Source: Myxococcales bacterium (lineage in GTDB: Bacteria; Myxococcota_A; Polyangia; Polyangiales; Polyangiaceae). From it: DNA of 64,000 bases. The stretch covers positions 62,001 through 126,000 of the forward strand of contig JADJCA010000007.1 of the NCBI GenBank assembly GCA_016703425.1, read 5' to 3'. Made by a program: the position numbers and the translations under genes. The notes below the pieces were generated by a model. That model saw only the letters and a program-made list of their open reading frames with translations, did not search any database and had not been told where the DNA came from. Below are positions 28,207-37,317 of the stretch, piece by piece (positions within the stretch are counted from its first letter, which is position 1; each line of letters starts with the position of its first letter).

Positions 28207-28494
28207 GGGCTCTAGCTTAGTGCGCGCGTCGTAGCTTGGCTCGTGCGGCCGCATGCCCGACGACCGAGCACGCCTCGCGCCAGAGAGCGCGCGCGACATC
28301 TCACGCGATTTTCTGCGCGGATCCTGGCCGCGGACGGTTCTGGATGGCCACGGCCACGCGGCACGCTGTAGCCCGATCCAAGCTTGCGGTCGGCGACGTT
28401 GCGACGGCGAATCTGCTCGTGTTGCCCGTGGGGCGCGGCGATTAGCCTTCCGTCCGCCCCGGCAGCATTCAGGGGCAGACGGTATTCGTCCCCA

Positions 28495-29815
28495 TCACAG
28501 ATTGTTCGCGACGACCTTGTGGGTGCCGGTCCCGCCGTCGTAGATGCCGACGCTGGTGTTGCCGTACGTGTTGTTCCCGGTGATGACGTAGTGATTCGAG
28601 GGCGAGCCGCCGAGCACATTGATCCCGATGTTGTTGGGACCGCGACCCGCGGCGTTGCCTGCCCGATGGCCGGTGATCGTGAATCGACTGGTCCCGGCTT
28701 GCGCGGCGATCCCGGACGCGTTGCCCTCCGAGTGCCCGCCGGTCACTTGCCAATTGAGGACCTGGCTGCCCGACATGGTCAAGCCGTTCTGCTTGTTCCC
28801 CGGGAACTGACATCCCGTGAAGGCAACGCCGTCCACCAGTCCGGTCCCGTAGGTCGTGACCAAGCACCCAGAGCCTTGACGCGACAGCCCGAACCAATCG
28901 TTCGAAAATTGCGTGTTGTAGACCCCGCCGCCGGCGATGATCGCCGCTGAGGAAGGCGCCGAAACCGACGCCGTCGGCCCGCTGCTGTCGTAGCAATTGC
29001 TCGACGACACGAAGCTGTAGATGTTGAACCCTGGCGGCGTGTCAATCAGCAGCGCCTGTCCGTGGACGGTGATGTTGTTGTTCGAGACGAACGCGGTGTC
29101 CCCATTCTGAAAACGAAGCCCAAAGTCAGGCTGCGCGCCGGCCTCGGGGCCCGCGACCACACAGCCGGTGACTTGGGCATTGGAGAAATGCAGGAACTGA
29201 GCGGCGCCACCGCCCGAGTAGACCTGCGGGAATGCGAAGTTGCAGTCCCGAACCTGTGGATTGATGACGAACTGCGGGCCGGTGGGTCCGGAGAGCGCTC
29301 CAGCCGTGATGGCGATGTAGTAGTGATAGAAGGTGCAGCTGTCGATCACGACGCCGTTGCCGGCGACGACGACGCTGAAGCCCGCACTGCGAGTGTCCCC
29401 GCCATCGACTTTGAGGTTGCGCAGCGAGGACGCGTCGCTCAGCGTGACGATGGTCTCGCCGGTATTGCGACCGAGCAGCACCGTGGCGAAGGGGCCCGCG
29501 CCAACCAGGCTGACGCCGGGCGGGAGCGTCAGGTTCGACACGCGGTAGGTGCCGGGGCCGAGCATGAGCGTGCCCCCGTAGGGAATGGCCTGCAGGGCTG
29601 CTTGGATCGCAGCCGTACTCTCCGTCTCGAGATACGGCTGGATGTTGAACGCAGACCCGATGACGAAGGGAAGATTTTGGCTCTCCACCTGAACGGCGGC
29701 CGCCTTTTTGGCCGCCAATGTAACGACGCCGACCGCGCCGGCCGTGAAGACGGACCGAAGCAGGCCTCGGCGACTATCCAGGTATGAGGTCTCGAGATTC
29801 TTTGGTCGATGCCAT
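28495..29815 (-). CDS. Tat-exported right-handed beta-helix (pectate-lyase-like) protein, one frameshift
   Basis: ATG 29815 has AAGGAG 5 nt upstream. The N-terminus MASTKESRDLIP is followed, after removing one base near 29779, by DSRRGLLRSVFTAGAVG, a twin-Arg signal. The ~400-residue mature part contains IQAALQAIPYGGTLMLGPGTYRVSNL, the usual opening of beta-helix pectate-lyase/glycosidase folds, and short Asn/Gly-rich turns repeated through the C-terminus (GNNTYGNTSVGIYDGG). A long N-terminal extension upstream of 29815 is rejected. The fold often cleaves polysaccharide, but no catalytic residues are assigned. Confidence 0.75.
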
Positions 29816-30401
29816 GGGGTCTCCTTGTGTCGATTCGCGGCGCCGAGCGCCTTGCCGCATCGCGATGATGTTCGCGCTCGAACGACGGAGGCGTAGGTGC
29901 AGCATCCGTACCCGCGACCTGTGCCTAGGGCGGCGCGGAAAGACGCGGGCCTTCGCGCGCGAACCGATCGAGCAACAGGAAAAAAAGGGAGGCGATGTCC
30001 CGGGACAGGATGGGCGATGTCCTGGGACGCGGGACATCTCACTCGAGCTCGCGGCCGAGTTCGACGCGCGGGCGTCCAATTCATCGAGCGTTGGACGCAG
30101 AGACTGAGAGTAGCTGCCGGCAAACGACAACTACGGGAGTGGCAAGACCCAAGGTGCCACGCGTCGCCGGCCGTCACTCACGAAGGCGAGGACGGCGCCG
30201 CTGATCGGCTTGCTGGTTGATGACGGCAAGCTTCGCTTCGACGATCGCCTAGATCGGGTCATCGCGACCTCCAATGGAGTGAGGTCCGCATGGGAGATGA
30301 CGAGAGGGAGCGCAGAAAGGCGTAACCTCAGCGAACCCGAAGGGACGCGCCAAGTGGATCGAACGCACGCACGACGTTGGCGACTCCGACGCTTTCGAGG
30401 C
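29816..30401. other. Intergenic region with paired inverted repeats
   Basis: No gene is supported. It holds an A-rich run (AAAAAAA near 29980), a GTCCCGGGAC palindrome with a related copy and an inverted repeat (29994-30038), and a short in-frame stretch around 30190-30270 resembling a beta-lactamase-family fragment. Confidence 0.6.
29994..30038. promoter_or_regulatory. Repeated GATGTCC/GGGAC inverted repeats, possible operator
   Basis: GATGTCCCGGGACA (29994-30007) contains the 10-bp palindrome GTCCCGGGAC. GATGTCCTGGGACG (30016-30029) is a near copy, followed by CGGGACATC (30030-30038), which is inverted. Together they make a 23-nt imperfect hairpin upstream of the beta-helix gene. Confidence 0.4.
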
Positions 30402-31454
30402 ATGTCAATCGCCCGCGCGACGACCACCCACCTCCTCCTTGCGGTCAGCGCGATGTCCTGCGGAAATCGCTCAGCCGATCCTAGAGCGAGGACTCCATCA
30501 GTGTACTCCGCCGACGAAGTGGACCAGGCGCTGGCGGCATCGTGCAACACCGCGGGAGGCACCGGCGCGGCGACTGCTGGCGTAGTGGTCGGAGACCAAC
30601 TCGTCTTGCTCAGAGCTGGCGGCAACCTCGTACGGGTCCGACGCGACGAGAACCCGAACTGCGCTCCCATCGTCAACCGATGCGTACGCGCGATCGCGCC
30701 ATCGCGAGGGGGTGCCTTGCTCCTCGCGGAGGATGCCTTCTCGTACGAAAGCCAAGTCCTGCTCTACGACGGCAAGACGGTCCGCGCCGATGGCACGTTC
30801 CCTCACGCTCTTGATGCCCCGCCCCTTGGCGTGGTCGAGACGCCTCGCGGGGTGGCCGTACTAACGCGCGCGGGCCTCTACCTCCGCGAGCTGGGCGGTG
30901 CGTGGCGACTCGTTCGCTCATTTGATCTGCAGCCTCGCACCCGAGCCACGTTGGCGGCCACCGATCGCGCCGTCTTCGTTGGTGCGCGACCCGCGCCCGG
31001 AGAAACCGAGTCCGCAGCTCTAAGCAAGGTGTGCCTCACGACGCCGTGCGCGGAGATGCCCGACGAGTTCGGAGCCATTGGGCAACTGGTGGTGGACCCG
31101 GCGCACGCCGGCTGTGTGCTCGCGACCTTTCAAGTCGGCGCGTCCTGGAACGCGAAGGCCACCTTCCACGCAGTGCGGTATTGCGAGACCTCGCAGCAGT
31201 GGCTCCTCAGGAACGGCAGGTTGAACGAAACGGCCGAGAGCCTCGGCACGACCGCCTTGGGCCTGGTCGGTATCTCGCCCGATGCTGCCGTCGTCGCGAC
31301 GGAAGCGGGCACATTCCAGGTCGCAAGCGGCACAACAACCAAGCTCGCGGGCGCGCACGAGACGCTCTGCGGCCATGAGATCGACTGGCTCGGCGACATC
31401 GCACGTGTCGACGGACTTCTACTCAGGATCAAGGATTCGGGAGGACTTCAATGA
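30402..31454 (+). CDS. Hypothetical lipoprotein, propeller-like
   Basis: 350 residues from ATG 30402 with signal peptide and lipobox (VSAMSC). The body shows recurrent beta-strand/turn units (GGNLVRVRRDE, LYDGKTVRADG, LYLRELGGAWRLVRSF, WLLRNGRLNE), suggesting a beta-propeller. I recognise no family. An in-frame extension to 30210 is rejected: the signal peptide begins at 30402. It is followed after 73 nt by the paralogous trio. Confidence 0.65.
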   Translation: MSIARATTTHLLLAVSAMSCGNRSADPRARTPSVYSADEVDQALAASCNTAGGTGAATAGVVVGDQLVLLRAGGNLVRVRRDENPNCAPIVNRCVRAIAPSRGGALLLAEDAFSYESQVLLYDGKTVRADGTFPHALDAPPLGVVETPRGVAVLTRAGLYLRELGGAWRLVRSFDLQPRTRATLAATDRAVFVGARPAPGETESAALSKVCLTTPCAEMPDEFGAIGQLVVDPAHAGCVLATFQVGASWNAKATFHAVRYCETSQQWLLRNGRLNETAESLGTTALGLVGISPDAAVVATEAGTFQVASGTTTKLAGAHETLCGHEIDWLGDIARVDGLLLRIKDSGGLQ

Positions 31455-31527
31455 AGCACGGTGACTGGTCTCGCGAGCGCTGGCGTAGTGGCGGGCGCGT
31501 AACCGCGTCGTAGTATTCGCGAACGTC

Positions 31528-32331
31528 ATGGCTGACCCGGAAGACAGAGCGGGTGCGTCGCCGAACCGTGAGGGCCACGGTTCGCACGCAGGCGACGCTG
31601 GTGCCGAAGAGAAGCGCGTCGCCGCGGGGGAGGACGTTCCGGCGCGGCCGCCATCGCGAAGGCGGTGGCGATGGCTGTGGGTGGCGTGCGCGGCGGCGGT
31701 CGCGACGATGGCGGCGAGCGTCGCCGGCGGCTTCGTGTGGCGCGCGCGCGCGGCGAGAGCGATCGGCGAGGACGCGCCTCGACAGCGCGACTATCGCTTC
31801 ACGTTTCTAAACGATCCGGCGTCTCAAGATCGATGGTTCGACGCACCGGACGAGACGCCGCCGAAGTTCAGGCCGGAGCGCGATCCTGAGTCCCCCAACG
31901 GCTATCGCCTTCCGAGGACCGTCGACGAGGCGGCGAAGATGTTTGTGCGCGCGACGGACGCGAAATACCGCGCCGTCTACGAGAAGTCGCACTGGACTGA
32001 CTACCGCTTCATCTGGGCGGCACGCCGTGGCAACCCAGCCTTCGAAGGACGGGCGCTTCAGTATTGGTTGGAACGAAACTGGCTCATGGAGGGCGCGCCG
32101 CTCCGCACACAGTTCGCGCAGCACGCGATTCACAAGGTCGACGAGATGGCGCGAATCCTCGTGCTCCGCCTCCTCTGCGAGATCACCGACAAGCCTTTCG
32201 ACTGGGAATGGGCTCGCGCCACCGCCCAAGACGGGCTGTGGGTTCGCCAGACCACGCTGCCGCCGGGGAGTCCAGAGAGGCTCACGGCCTACCGCTTCGG
32301 CTACAAGGAGCAACCCGATGGGAGCCGATGA
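31528..32331 (+). CDS. Single-pass membrane protein with DUF6794-like domain (paralog A)
   Basis: 267 residues. An acidic, disordered N-terminus, one membrane segment at ~50-72 (WVACAAAVATMAASVAGG), then a domain beginning SPNGYRLPRTVDEAAKMFV and containing WLERNWLMEG and LVLRLLCEITDKPFDW. The same SPxGYR(L/I)P..V.EA opening occurs in the gene at 32954. It resembles DUF6794 but the match is by eye. Function unknown. The stop overlaps the next start by 14 nt. Confidence 0.55.
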   Translation: MADPEDRAGASPNREGHGSHAGDAGAEEKRVAAGEDVPARPPSRRRWRWLWVACAAAVATMAASVAGGFVWRARAARAIGEDAPRQRDYRFTFLNDPASQDRWFDAPDETPPKFRPERDPESPNGYRLPRTVDEAAKMFVRATDAKYRAVYEKSHWTDYRFIWAARRGNPAFEGRALQYWLERNWLMEGAPLRTQFAQHAIHKVDEMARILVLRLLCEITDKPFDWEWARATAQDGLWVRQTTLPPGSPERLTAYRFGYKEQPDGSR

Positions 32332-32950
32332 CGCGAAGTTCTGGCCTCTCACCAAGGCGGGCCGCGGCGCACGCCTCAAAGTCGGCACGCGCGTGAACAT
32401 TCGAAGCGTCGCCTGGGCCACGTTCCTTGTGGGGTGTCCCGCCCGAACGCCAAGTCCTGACCCTGGGCCCGCGTCCCTATCGCCATCCGTGGCTCGGTCC
32501 GACAGCGGCGCCGACCTCACGGTCCCACGACCAATGACTGAGCCCTTCGACGGCGCGGTCCTGCGCGAAGTCATCGCGCCGAGGGTCGTAGCCGTCGTTC
32601 CACCAAGCGCCACTCCGGACACGAGCGACGACCCGCTGGGCTTTGAGCCGGTCCCACTGATCAACGACGCCGATGCGCGCGGGCGCGTTCCCACCGAAGT
32701 GGCGAGCCTCCTGCGCGAGGGCCACCTCGAGCAGTGTCTTCCTGGCGGGGTGGCGAGCGCTTCGCTGCGCGTGCTCGTGCAACCGAGCAGGCTTCTTGTC
32801 AAAGTCTTGAGATTTTGGTCAACAGCGCACGATTCGCTGCGCACCGATCCCGCGGCGTTTGTCGCTTGCGCAGAAGCACGCCTGCACGTTGACGCGAGCA
32901 GCGTTCAGCGAGGGTCGGCCACAGTGCACTACTGGCCGCTCGCGAGGTGA
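32318..32950 (+). CDS. Hypothetical protein, possibly AgmX-like
   Basis: 210 residues from ATG 32318; an alternative GTG start near 32393 would begin VNIRSVAWATFLVGC, a short lipoprotein signal. The C-terminal ~80 residues (LREGHLEQCLPGG...LRVLV... VACAEARLHV) have the paired-Cys layout of AgmX/PglI-like C-terminal domains of myxobacteria. This is a tentative fold assignment. It sits between two paralogous genes and overlaps the first, suggesting one operon. Confidence 0.5.
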   Translation: MGADDAKFWPLTKAGRGARLKVGTRVNIRSVAWATFLVGCPARTPSPDPGPASLSPSVARSDSGADLTVPRPMTEPFDGAVLREVIAPRVVAVVPPSATPDTSDDPLGFEPVPLINDADARGRVPTEVASLLREGHLEQCLPGGVASASLRVLVQPSRLLVKVLRFWSTAHDSLRTDPAAFVACAEARLHVDASSVQRGSATVHYWPLAR

Positions 32951-32953
32951 ATC

Positions 32954-33790
32954 ATGGCAAGGAACTCCGATGCCGACGCGAAGGCCAGCCGCCCCTCCCC
33001 GCGCGCTGCGCTCGGGTTCACACTCGCGCTCGCGAGCGTGGCGGCCTGCGCCGCAGGTTCGCAAACAGCTCACCCTCCCGCTCCCGCAGCCGAAGAGGCA
33101 GAGGCCGCGCCCAAGGCGAGCTCGCTGGGTCCAAGCGACGGCGGAACGGAGGCGAGCCATCGAATCGATCCCGCCGTCGGGCGCGCTCTCGCGCAAACCG
33201 GCGTGCAAAGGCACTGGGCGGTCGCGGAGGACTACGACATTCCGTGCACCCCGGAACGCGCGGAGAAGGCGCGCGAAGACAACCGCAACTTGTGGGCAAT
33301 GCGCGCGGAAGCCGGAGCCGCGCCTCCCCTCGCGGGAGGCACAACGACAGCGCCAGGGAGAAGGCGTGCCCCAAGCCTCGATGGCGCGACGGCTCTGCAC
33401 CCACCGGCAAAGTGGACCCTCGTCCCGGATGCGACGAGTCCGACGGGCTACCGCATCCCACACAACGTTGGGGAGGCTGTTCAGCTTCTTGACCGCGCGC
33501 TCGACAAGCGCTTCTCAGCAAGCTTCCGCGGCGAGCGGTGGGAAGACGGCGACTGGCACGACGTCACAAGGTATTCGGGCCTCGCGCCAGAACTCATCAG
33601 GGCGTGGGCGTTGGATGACGAGACGACACCGCTGGCGATTGCCATGACAAAGCTTGGGCTCTCGCGGCCGGCTCGGCGCGCCGAGCTGATTCTCAGGCTC
33701 ATGCTTCACCGCATTAATGGTCGCGCGGTTGGTCCCGCAGCAGAGGCGCGCCGCGTGTTGCCCGTGGAGCAACCGTGCCCCGTTCGATAG
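32954..33790 (+). CDS. Lipoprotein with DUF6794-like domain (paralog C)
   Basis: 278 residues. Signal peptide with lipobox (ASVAAC), a long polar linker, then a domain opening SPTGYRIPHNVGEAVQLLDRA and continuing APELIRAWALDDETTPLAIA and AELILRLMLHRINGRAV. This aligns with the domain of the gene at 31528. It starts 3 nt after the previous stop. Function unknown; the trio looks like a locally duplicated surface-protein set. Confidence 0.55.
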   Translation: MARNSDADAKASRPSPRAALGFTLALASVAACAAGSQTAHPPAPAAEEAEAAPKASSLGPSDGGTEASHRIDPAVGRALAQTGVQRHWAVAEDYDIPCTPERAEKAREDNRNLWAMRAEAGAAPPLAGGTTTAPGRRRAPSLDGATALHPPAKWTLVPDATSPTGYRIPHNVGEAVQLLDRALDKRFSASFRGERWEDGDWHDVTRYSGLAPELIRAWALDDETTPLAIAMTKLGLSRPARRAELILRLMLHRINGRAVGPAAEARRVLPVEQPCPVR

Positions 33791-33910
33791 TGAACAAGTG
33801 ACGACGGACCATGACATCCCGCGCGGCTAGTATCTGCGAAGCGTGGCAAGCGAGCCGCACGAGAGCGTGAATCGAACGGTCGTGTCCTGCGAACGCCAAC
33901 GAGCCCCACC

Positions 33911-34522
33911 GTGAACCCCATCGCCGCCGTAGTCTTCATCCTTCGCCACGCCGACCACTTTGCGTTGGGACTTGCGGAGCAGCCGCTCGTGGTCTGCTCG
34001 GTCATCATCGGAGTCGTGTTCGTGGACGCGATTCTGCCGCTTGCGCTCGCCCCATGCACCGCCATGCTCTTCGCTATCGGAGCTGAGGCGAGCCGATCGG
34101 GGATGTCGCCTGTTCGGTTCGGAGTGTGCGCGTTCGGGGCGTTGCTCGCCGCGGACTATGCGAACCGCGCCCTAGGACGTGCCCTACGTCGCGCAGTCCA
34201 TCCCAAGCCGGTGCCGCTCGGCAGTCCGCTCGTGAAATGGGGCGAGCCACGGGTGGTTCACGTGCTGGTGGCGTCAGCGCTGCTCCCGCTCCGTGGTCTA
34301 GGCGCGCTCATGGCAGGCGCCGCGAACGTGCCGAAGCGGTCGTTCTTCGTCGCGTCGGCTGCGGGCGCCGCGGCTTGGGTCACGATCTCCCTGGCCGCCG
34401 GTGCGGCTGCGGCAGCCGGGAGTGGCCGCGCCCACCATCATGGGCTGATTCAAGGCCTGCTAGCAGCCTTCATCATTCTCGTTGGACCAGTCCTGTGGCC
34501 ACCGCGAGCCGCAAAGAGCTGA
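33911..34522 (+). CDS. DedA/SNARE-associated-like membrane protein
   Basis: 203 residues from GTG 33911 with five or six hydrophobic segments. The ordering fits the DedA pattern: an acidic residue in an early loop (FVDAILPLALAP), GALLAADYANRALGRALRR (like the GxxxGdxxxYxxGrxxG stretch) and LLPLRGLGALMAGAANVP (like the R...P..aG segment). DedA family members flip membrane lipids or affect proton motive force. Several canonical residues are altered, so the assignment is tentative. Confidence 0.6.
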   Translation: MNPIAAVVFILRHADHFALGLAEQPLVVCSVIIGVVFVDAILPLALAPCTAMLFAIGAEASRSGMSPVRFGVCAFGALLAADYANRALGRALRRAVHPKPVPLGSPLVKWGEPRVVHVLVASALLPLRGLGALMAGAANVPKRSFFVASAAGAAAWVTISLAAGAAAAAGSGRAHHHGLIQGLLAAFIILVGPVLWPPRAAKS

Positions 34523-34625
34523 GCACCCCCTTCGGAGTGCCTTCTCTCCGAACGAGACATCGAGACCGCGACCCACCGAGCAACACGGGACTCGGTAGGC
34601 CGCTTCCGTGCGCTACCCTCTCCCG

Positions 34626-35849
34626 ATGCGGCGCGTCGTCCTCGCGGCTCTGTTCCTTGGTGGTGCCGCATGCCTGCACTTCGCGTGCGGGAACGATGGC
34701 GACGCGGCGGCGCCCGCGCCCGACGCGGCGACGGCCGAGACGTCTCCGGCGCCCAGCGGCGGCGACGCGGCCGACCCTCGCTGCGGAACGCAAGCGACGC
34801 TCCTAGGGACCCACCCGCACGCGAGCCTGCAGCCGACGCCGCTCGGCAAGACGCTCGGCGACACGCGCGGCTGGAAGGGCCTGCTCTACTTCGGCTACGG
34901 CGACTTCGAGGCGAACACGGGCCCGATTCACATCACGACCTTCGAGCCGAAGACGAAGGTGTGGCAAGACCGGCCCGTCGGCTACTTCGAGAGCGGCACG
35001 GGCGCGGCGAAGACGACGCCGGCCTTTGCGACGCACGCCATCGAGCGCTTCACCCCCATCGGCGACAGCCTCTACACGACCGCCGCCCAGCCGATCGCGG
35101 CGACGCCCTTCGACGGAACGACAGCGCCCGAATACGCGGTCGCGACGGGCGGCCACGACTGGAAGCAGATCGACATCGCGCCGCGAACGCTCCACATCAC
35201 GAGCGCCATCGAGCGCGCGCCCGGCGACATCTACCTGACGGGCAGCGCCATCATGTCGACCGACGCGGCCGTCGGCGCTGCGGCGAACGGGCGGCCCGGC
35301 GGGCACATCTGGCGCTCCGTCGACGGCGGCCCCTTCTTCCAGCTCTTCCCCGACTTCGACGCGTCGACGCCCGAGTCCCAGTACTACGACATCACCGGCG
35401 GCTGGATCTTCGGCGCGGCGCTGGGCGGCGTCGCGTACATGAGCGAGTCGGGCTTCATCTACAAGCACGACGGCGGCGCCTGGGACTTCTGGGAAGAGTT
35501 CGGACAGTTCCTCGCGCCGGCTCCCTTCGCGGGTCACATCGTCTTCGCCGATCTCGGACAGTTTTTCGCGTTCGACGGCGCGAAGCGGAAGAACCTCGAC
35601 TTCCGCTTCTTCGAGTCGCCGGGTCGCTACCAAACGAAGAAGGAGCCGCTCGCGCTCTTTCAAGTGACCGAGGGTCGCTTGCTCGCCGTGAAACACACGG
35701 GCGACGTCATGATGACGACCGACTTGGGGACCTGGAGCTGCATCGGAAAGGCGCCCGCCGACGCGACGTCGATCGGATCGCTCGACGGCGTCGTCTACTT
35801 CGGCTCGGTGAACAGCGCCGTGTACGGGTTCCCGACGAAGTCGTGGTGA
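34626..35849 (+). CDS. Hypothetical lipoprotein with propeller-like repeats
   Basis: 407 residues from ATG 34626, with lipobox CLHFAC. The mature part has many short strands ending Trp/Phe (LLYFGYGDFEANTG, IHITTFEPKTKVWQ, HIWRSVDGGPFFQLF, IYKHDGGAWDFWEEFG, VYFGSVNSAVYGF). This is reminiscent of Kelch or Sorl-type propellers (glycine-rich blade ends). No enzyme motif. It precedes the A+T-rich intergenic island. Confidence 0.65.
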   Translation: MRRVVLAALFLGGAACLHFACGNDGDAAAPAPDAATAETSPAPSGGDAADPRCGTQATLLGTHPHASLQPTPLGKTLGDTRGWKGLLYFGYGDFEANTGPIHITTFEPKTKVWQDRPVGYFESGTGAAKTTPAFATHAIERFTPIGDSLYTTAAQPIAATPFDGTTAPEYAVATGGHDWKQIDIAPRTLHITSAIERAPGDIYLTGSAIMSTDAAVGAAANGRPGGHIWRSVDGGPFFQLFPDFDASTPESQYYDITGGWIFGAALGGVAYMSESGFIYKHDGGAWDFWEEFGQFLAPAPFAGHIVFADLGQFFAFDGAKRKNLDFRFFESPGRYQTKKEPLALFQVTEGRLLAVKHTGDVMMTTDLGTWSCIGKAPADATSIGSLDGVVYFGSVNSAVYGFPTKSW

Positions 35850-36554
35850 GCCCGCGCGGAGCGGCGCGCGGGGCACGCGCGATCGCGTTGCGGCGAAGTC
35901 GATGCGCATTGCGGTCAAGTCGCACAATGAACACACCTGCCTACATTATACAATCTGTTGTCTGTTAGCACCTTTTGCTTGTCGGACTACGCATGATGCC
36001 TGTCGTTCGTTCAACATCCATTGTCTTTAGTATGGATTGATCTGACATTCGACAGACAAGAGATTCGATCTCGCCGACTCGCATGATGTGGCGACAGACA
36101 ATAATGATGTAGCTCCCGACACCGCTTGAACTAGCCTACTATTGTCATAGTGATATCGCGTAATTGACCATATAGGACTGACATGTGTCGGCAATGGCTA
36201 TGAAACGGTCGCCGATGCCCAAACAAGACCGTGTCATAAGTCCACATACGTAAATATCTCACAGACATACGCCGAGCCGCCGGCGCGGGGGCCGAGGCCT
36301 TAACACTTTGCATGCTAAGTGTTCGGGGACCGATGGCCGGCCCCGCCGACCGCCACGCGTGCCCCTTCGCCGGCCTGGCTGCCGCCCCGACCCGCTCAAC
36401 GCCCGCGCGGGAGGCCAATTTCCTCGCCCCTGCCGGTTCGCGCCATGGTCAACTTCGCCAGTCGATCACCGCAAGGCGACGGCAGCGCCGCGTAAAAGGG
36501 GCTCCGGTGGCCGGGGTAGAAAAGGCACGTACGTTGCGTAGTGCGAAACGAGCC
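35850..36554. other. Intergenic region with A+T-rich island
   Basis: I count about 45% G+C over 35941-36270, far below the rest of the window. It holds four ACAGACA motifs (35959-35965 inverted, 36052-36058, 36094-36100, 36261-36267), a duplicated CGACAGACAA and a duplicated CGCATGATG (35990 and 36080). No long coding frame with plausible content is seen. The island may be a promoter/regulatory region, an ncRNA or an inserted remnant. Confidence 0.5.
36302..36323. promoter_or_regulatory. 22-bp near-perfect palindrome
   Basis: AACACTTTGCATGC joined to TAAGTGTT is symmetric in ten of eleven pairs, the one mismatch being at the eighth position. It sits at the right edge of the A+T-rich island, with no T-run after it, so an operator is more likely than a terminator. 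Confidence 0.45.
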
Positions 36555-37269
36555 ATGGAAGAGCGTGGACCGCGCAAAAGTTGGACGGGCGCCCTTCGCC
36601 TGCCCGCGTACGCGCCCTACGCGCCCCTCCTGGCCATCGCGCTGACGGCTCTTTCCACGACCGCGCACGTCGGCTGCGCCGGCGGCCGTGACGACGACAC
36701 GCTCTCCGAAGACGCGCTCTACGGCTATGGCTACGGCTACGTGCCGGAGGTCGCAGCGTCCGCGGAGCCTCCGCCTTGCGGGCCCGTGCCGTTCCTAGCG
36801 CCTCCCCCCTTCCGGCCGCCAACGACGGCGCACCAACGGGCGTGCTCGCGCGAGCAACTCGACGCGCTCGTGCCCTGTTTGCTGAGCGGCTCGTGCCCCG
36901 CCATCGCGACGGCCGACGAAGCGTGCGTCGCGTGCCTCATGCCGGGCGATGGCGCCACCGCCGGCGGCGTCCTCACACGCGCGCGCCGACGAGCCCGTCC
37001 GCTACAGCCGCGGCGCTTGCGCATCGCTCATGATGAACGACCTCACGAGCGCGAGCTGCGGCGCGAAGGTCGAGACGCTCGAGGCGTGCGCCGCGGAGAG
37101 CTGCCGCGCCTGCGACGGCTCGGAAAAATCGCGCTGCGTACGCGACGCTGCGCGCGGCGTCTGCGAACCCTACACCGCGGAGGGCGCCTGCTTCCGCGGC
37201 CTCGATCCACGGGTGCAGCGCACCTGCCGCGATCCTTTGACCGCGGCCTCGTTCGTCTGCGGCAACTGA
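36555..37269 (+). CDS. Cys-rich lipoprotein, one frameshift
   Basis: ATG 36555 begins a protein with a membrane/signal segment and lipobox (TAHVGC), a Tyr-Gly repeat (YGYGYGYVPEV), a Pro-rich linker and a Cys-rich domain (ACSREQLDALVPCLLSGSC.. CVACLMPGDG). The frame then moves at about 36965 to RGACASLMMNDLTSASCGAK.. AESCRACDGSEKSRC and ends at 37269. Cysteine spacing is like that of other secreted proteins here. Function unknown. Confidence 0.6.
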
Positions 37270-37317
37270 GCCGAGGATTCGTCCGGCCGGATCGAAACGC
37301 CGTCGTCGGCGGTTGAA

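Noticed and set aside
29816..30177. N-terminal extension of the beta-helix protein.
   Set aside because: ATG 29815 has AAGGAG and a Tat signal follows once one base is removed; the extension is Arg/Cys-rich noise.
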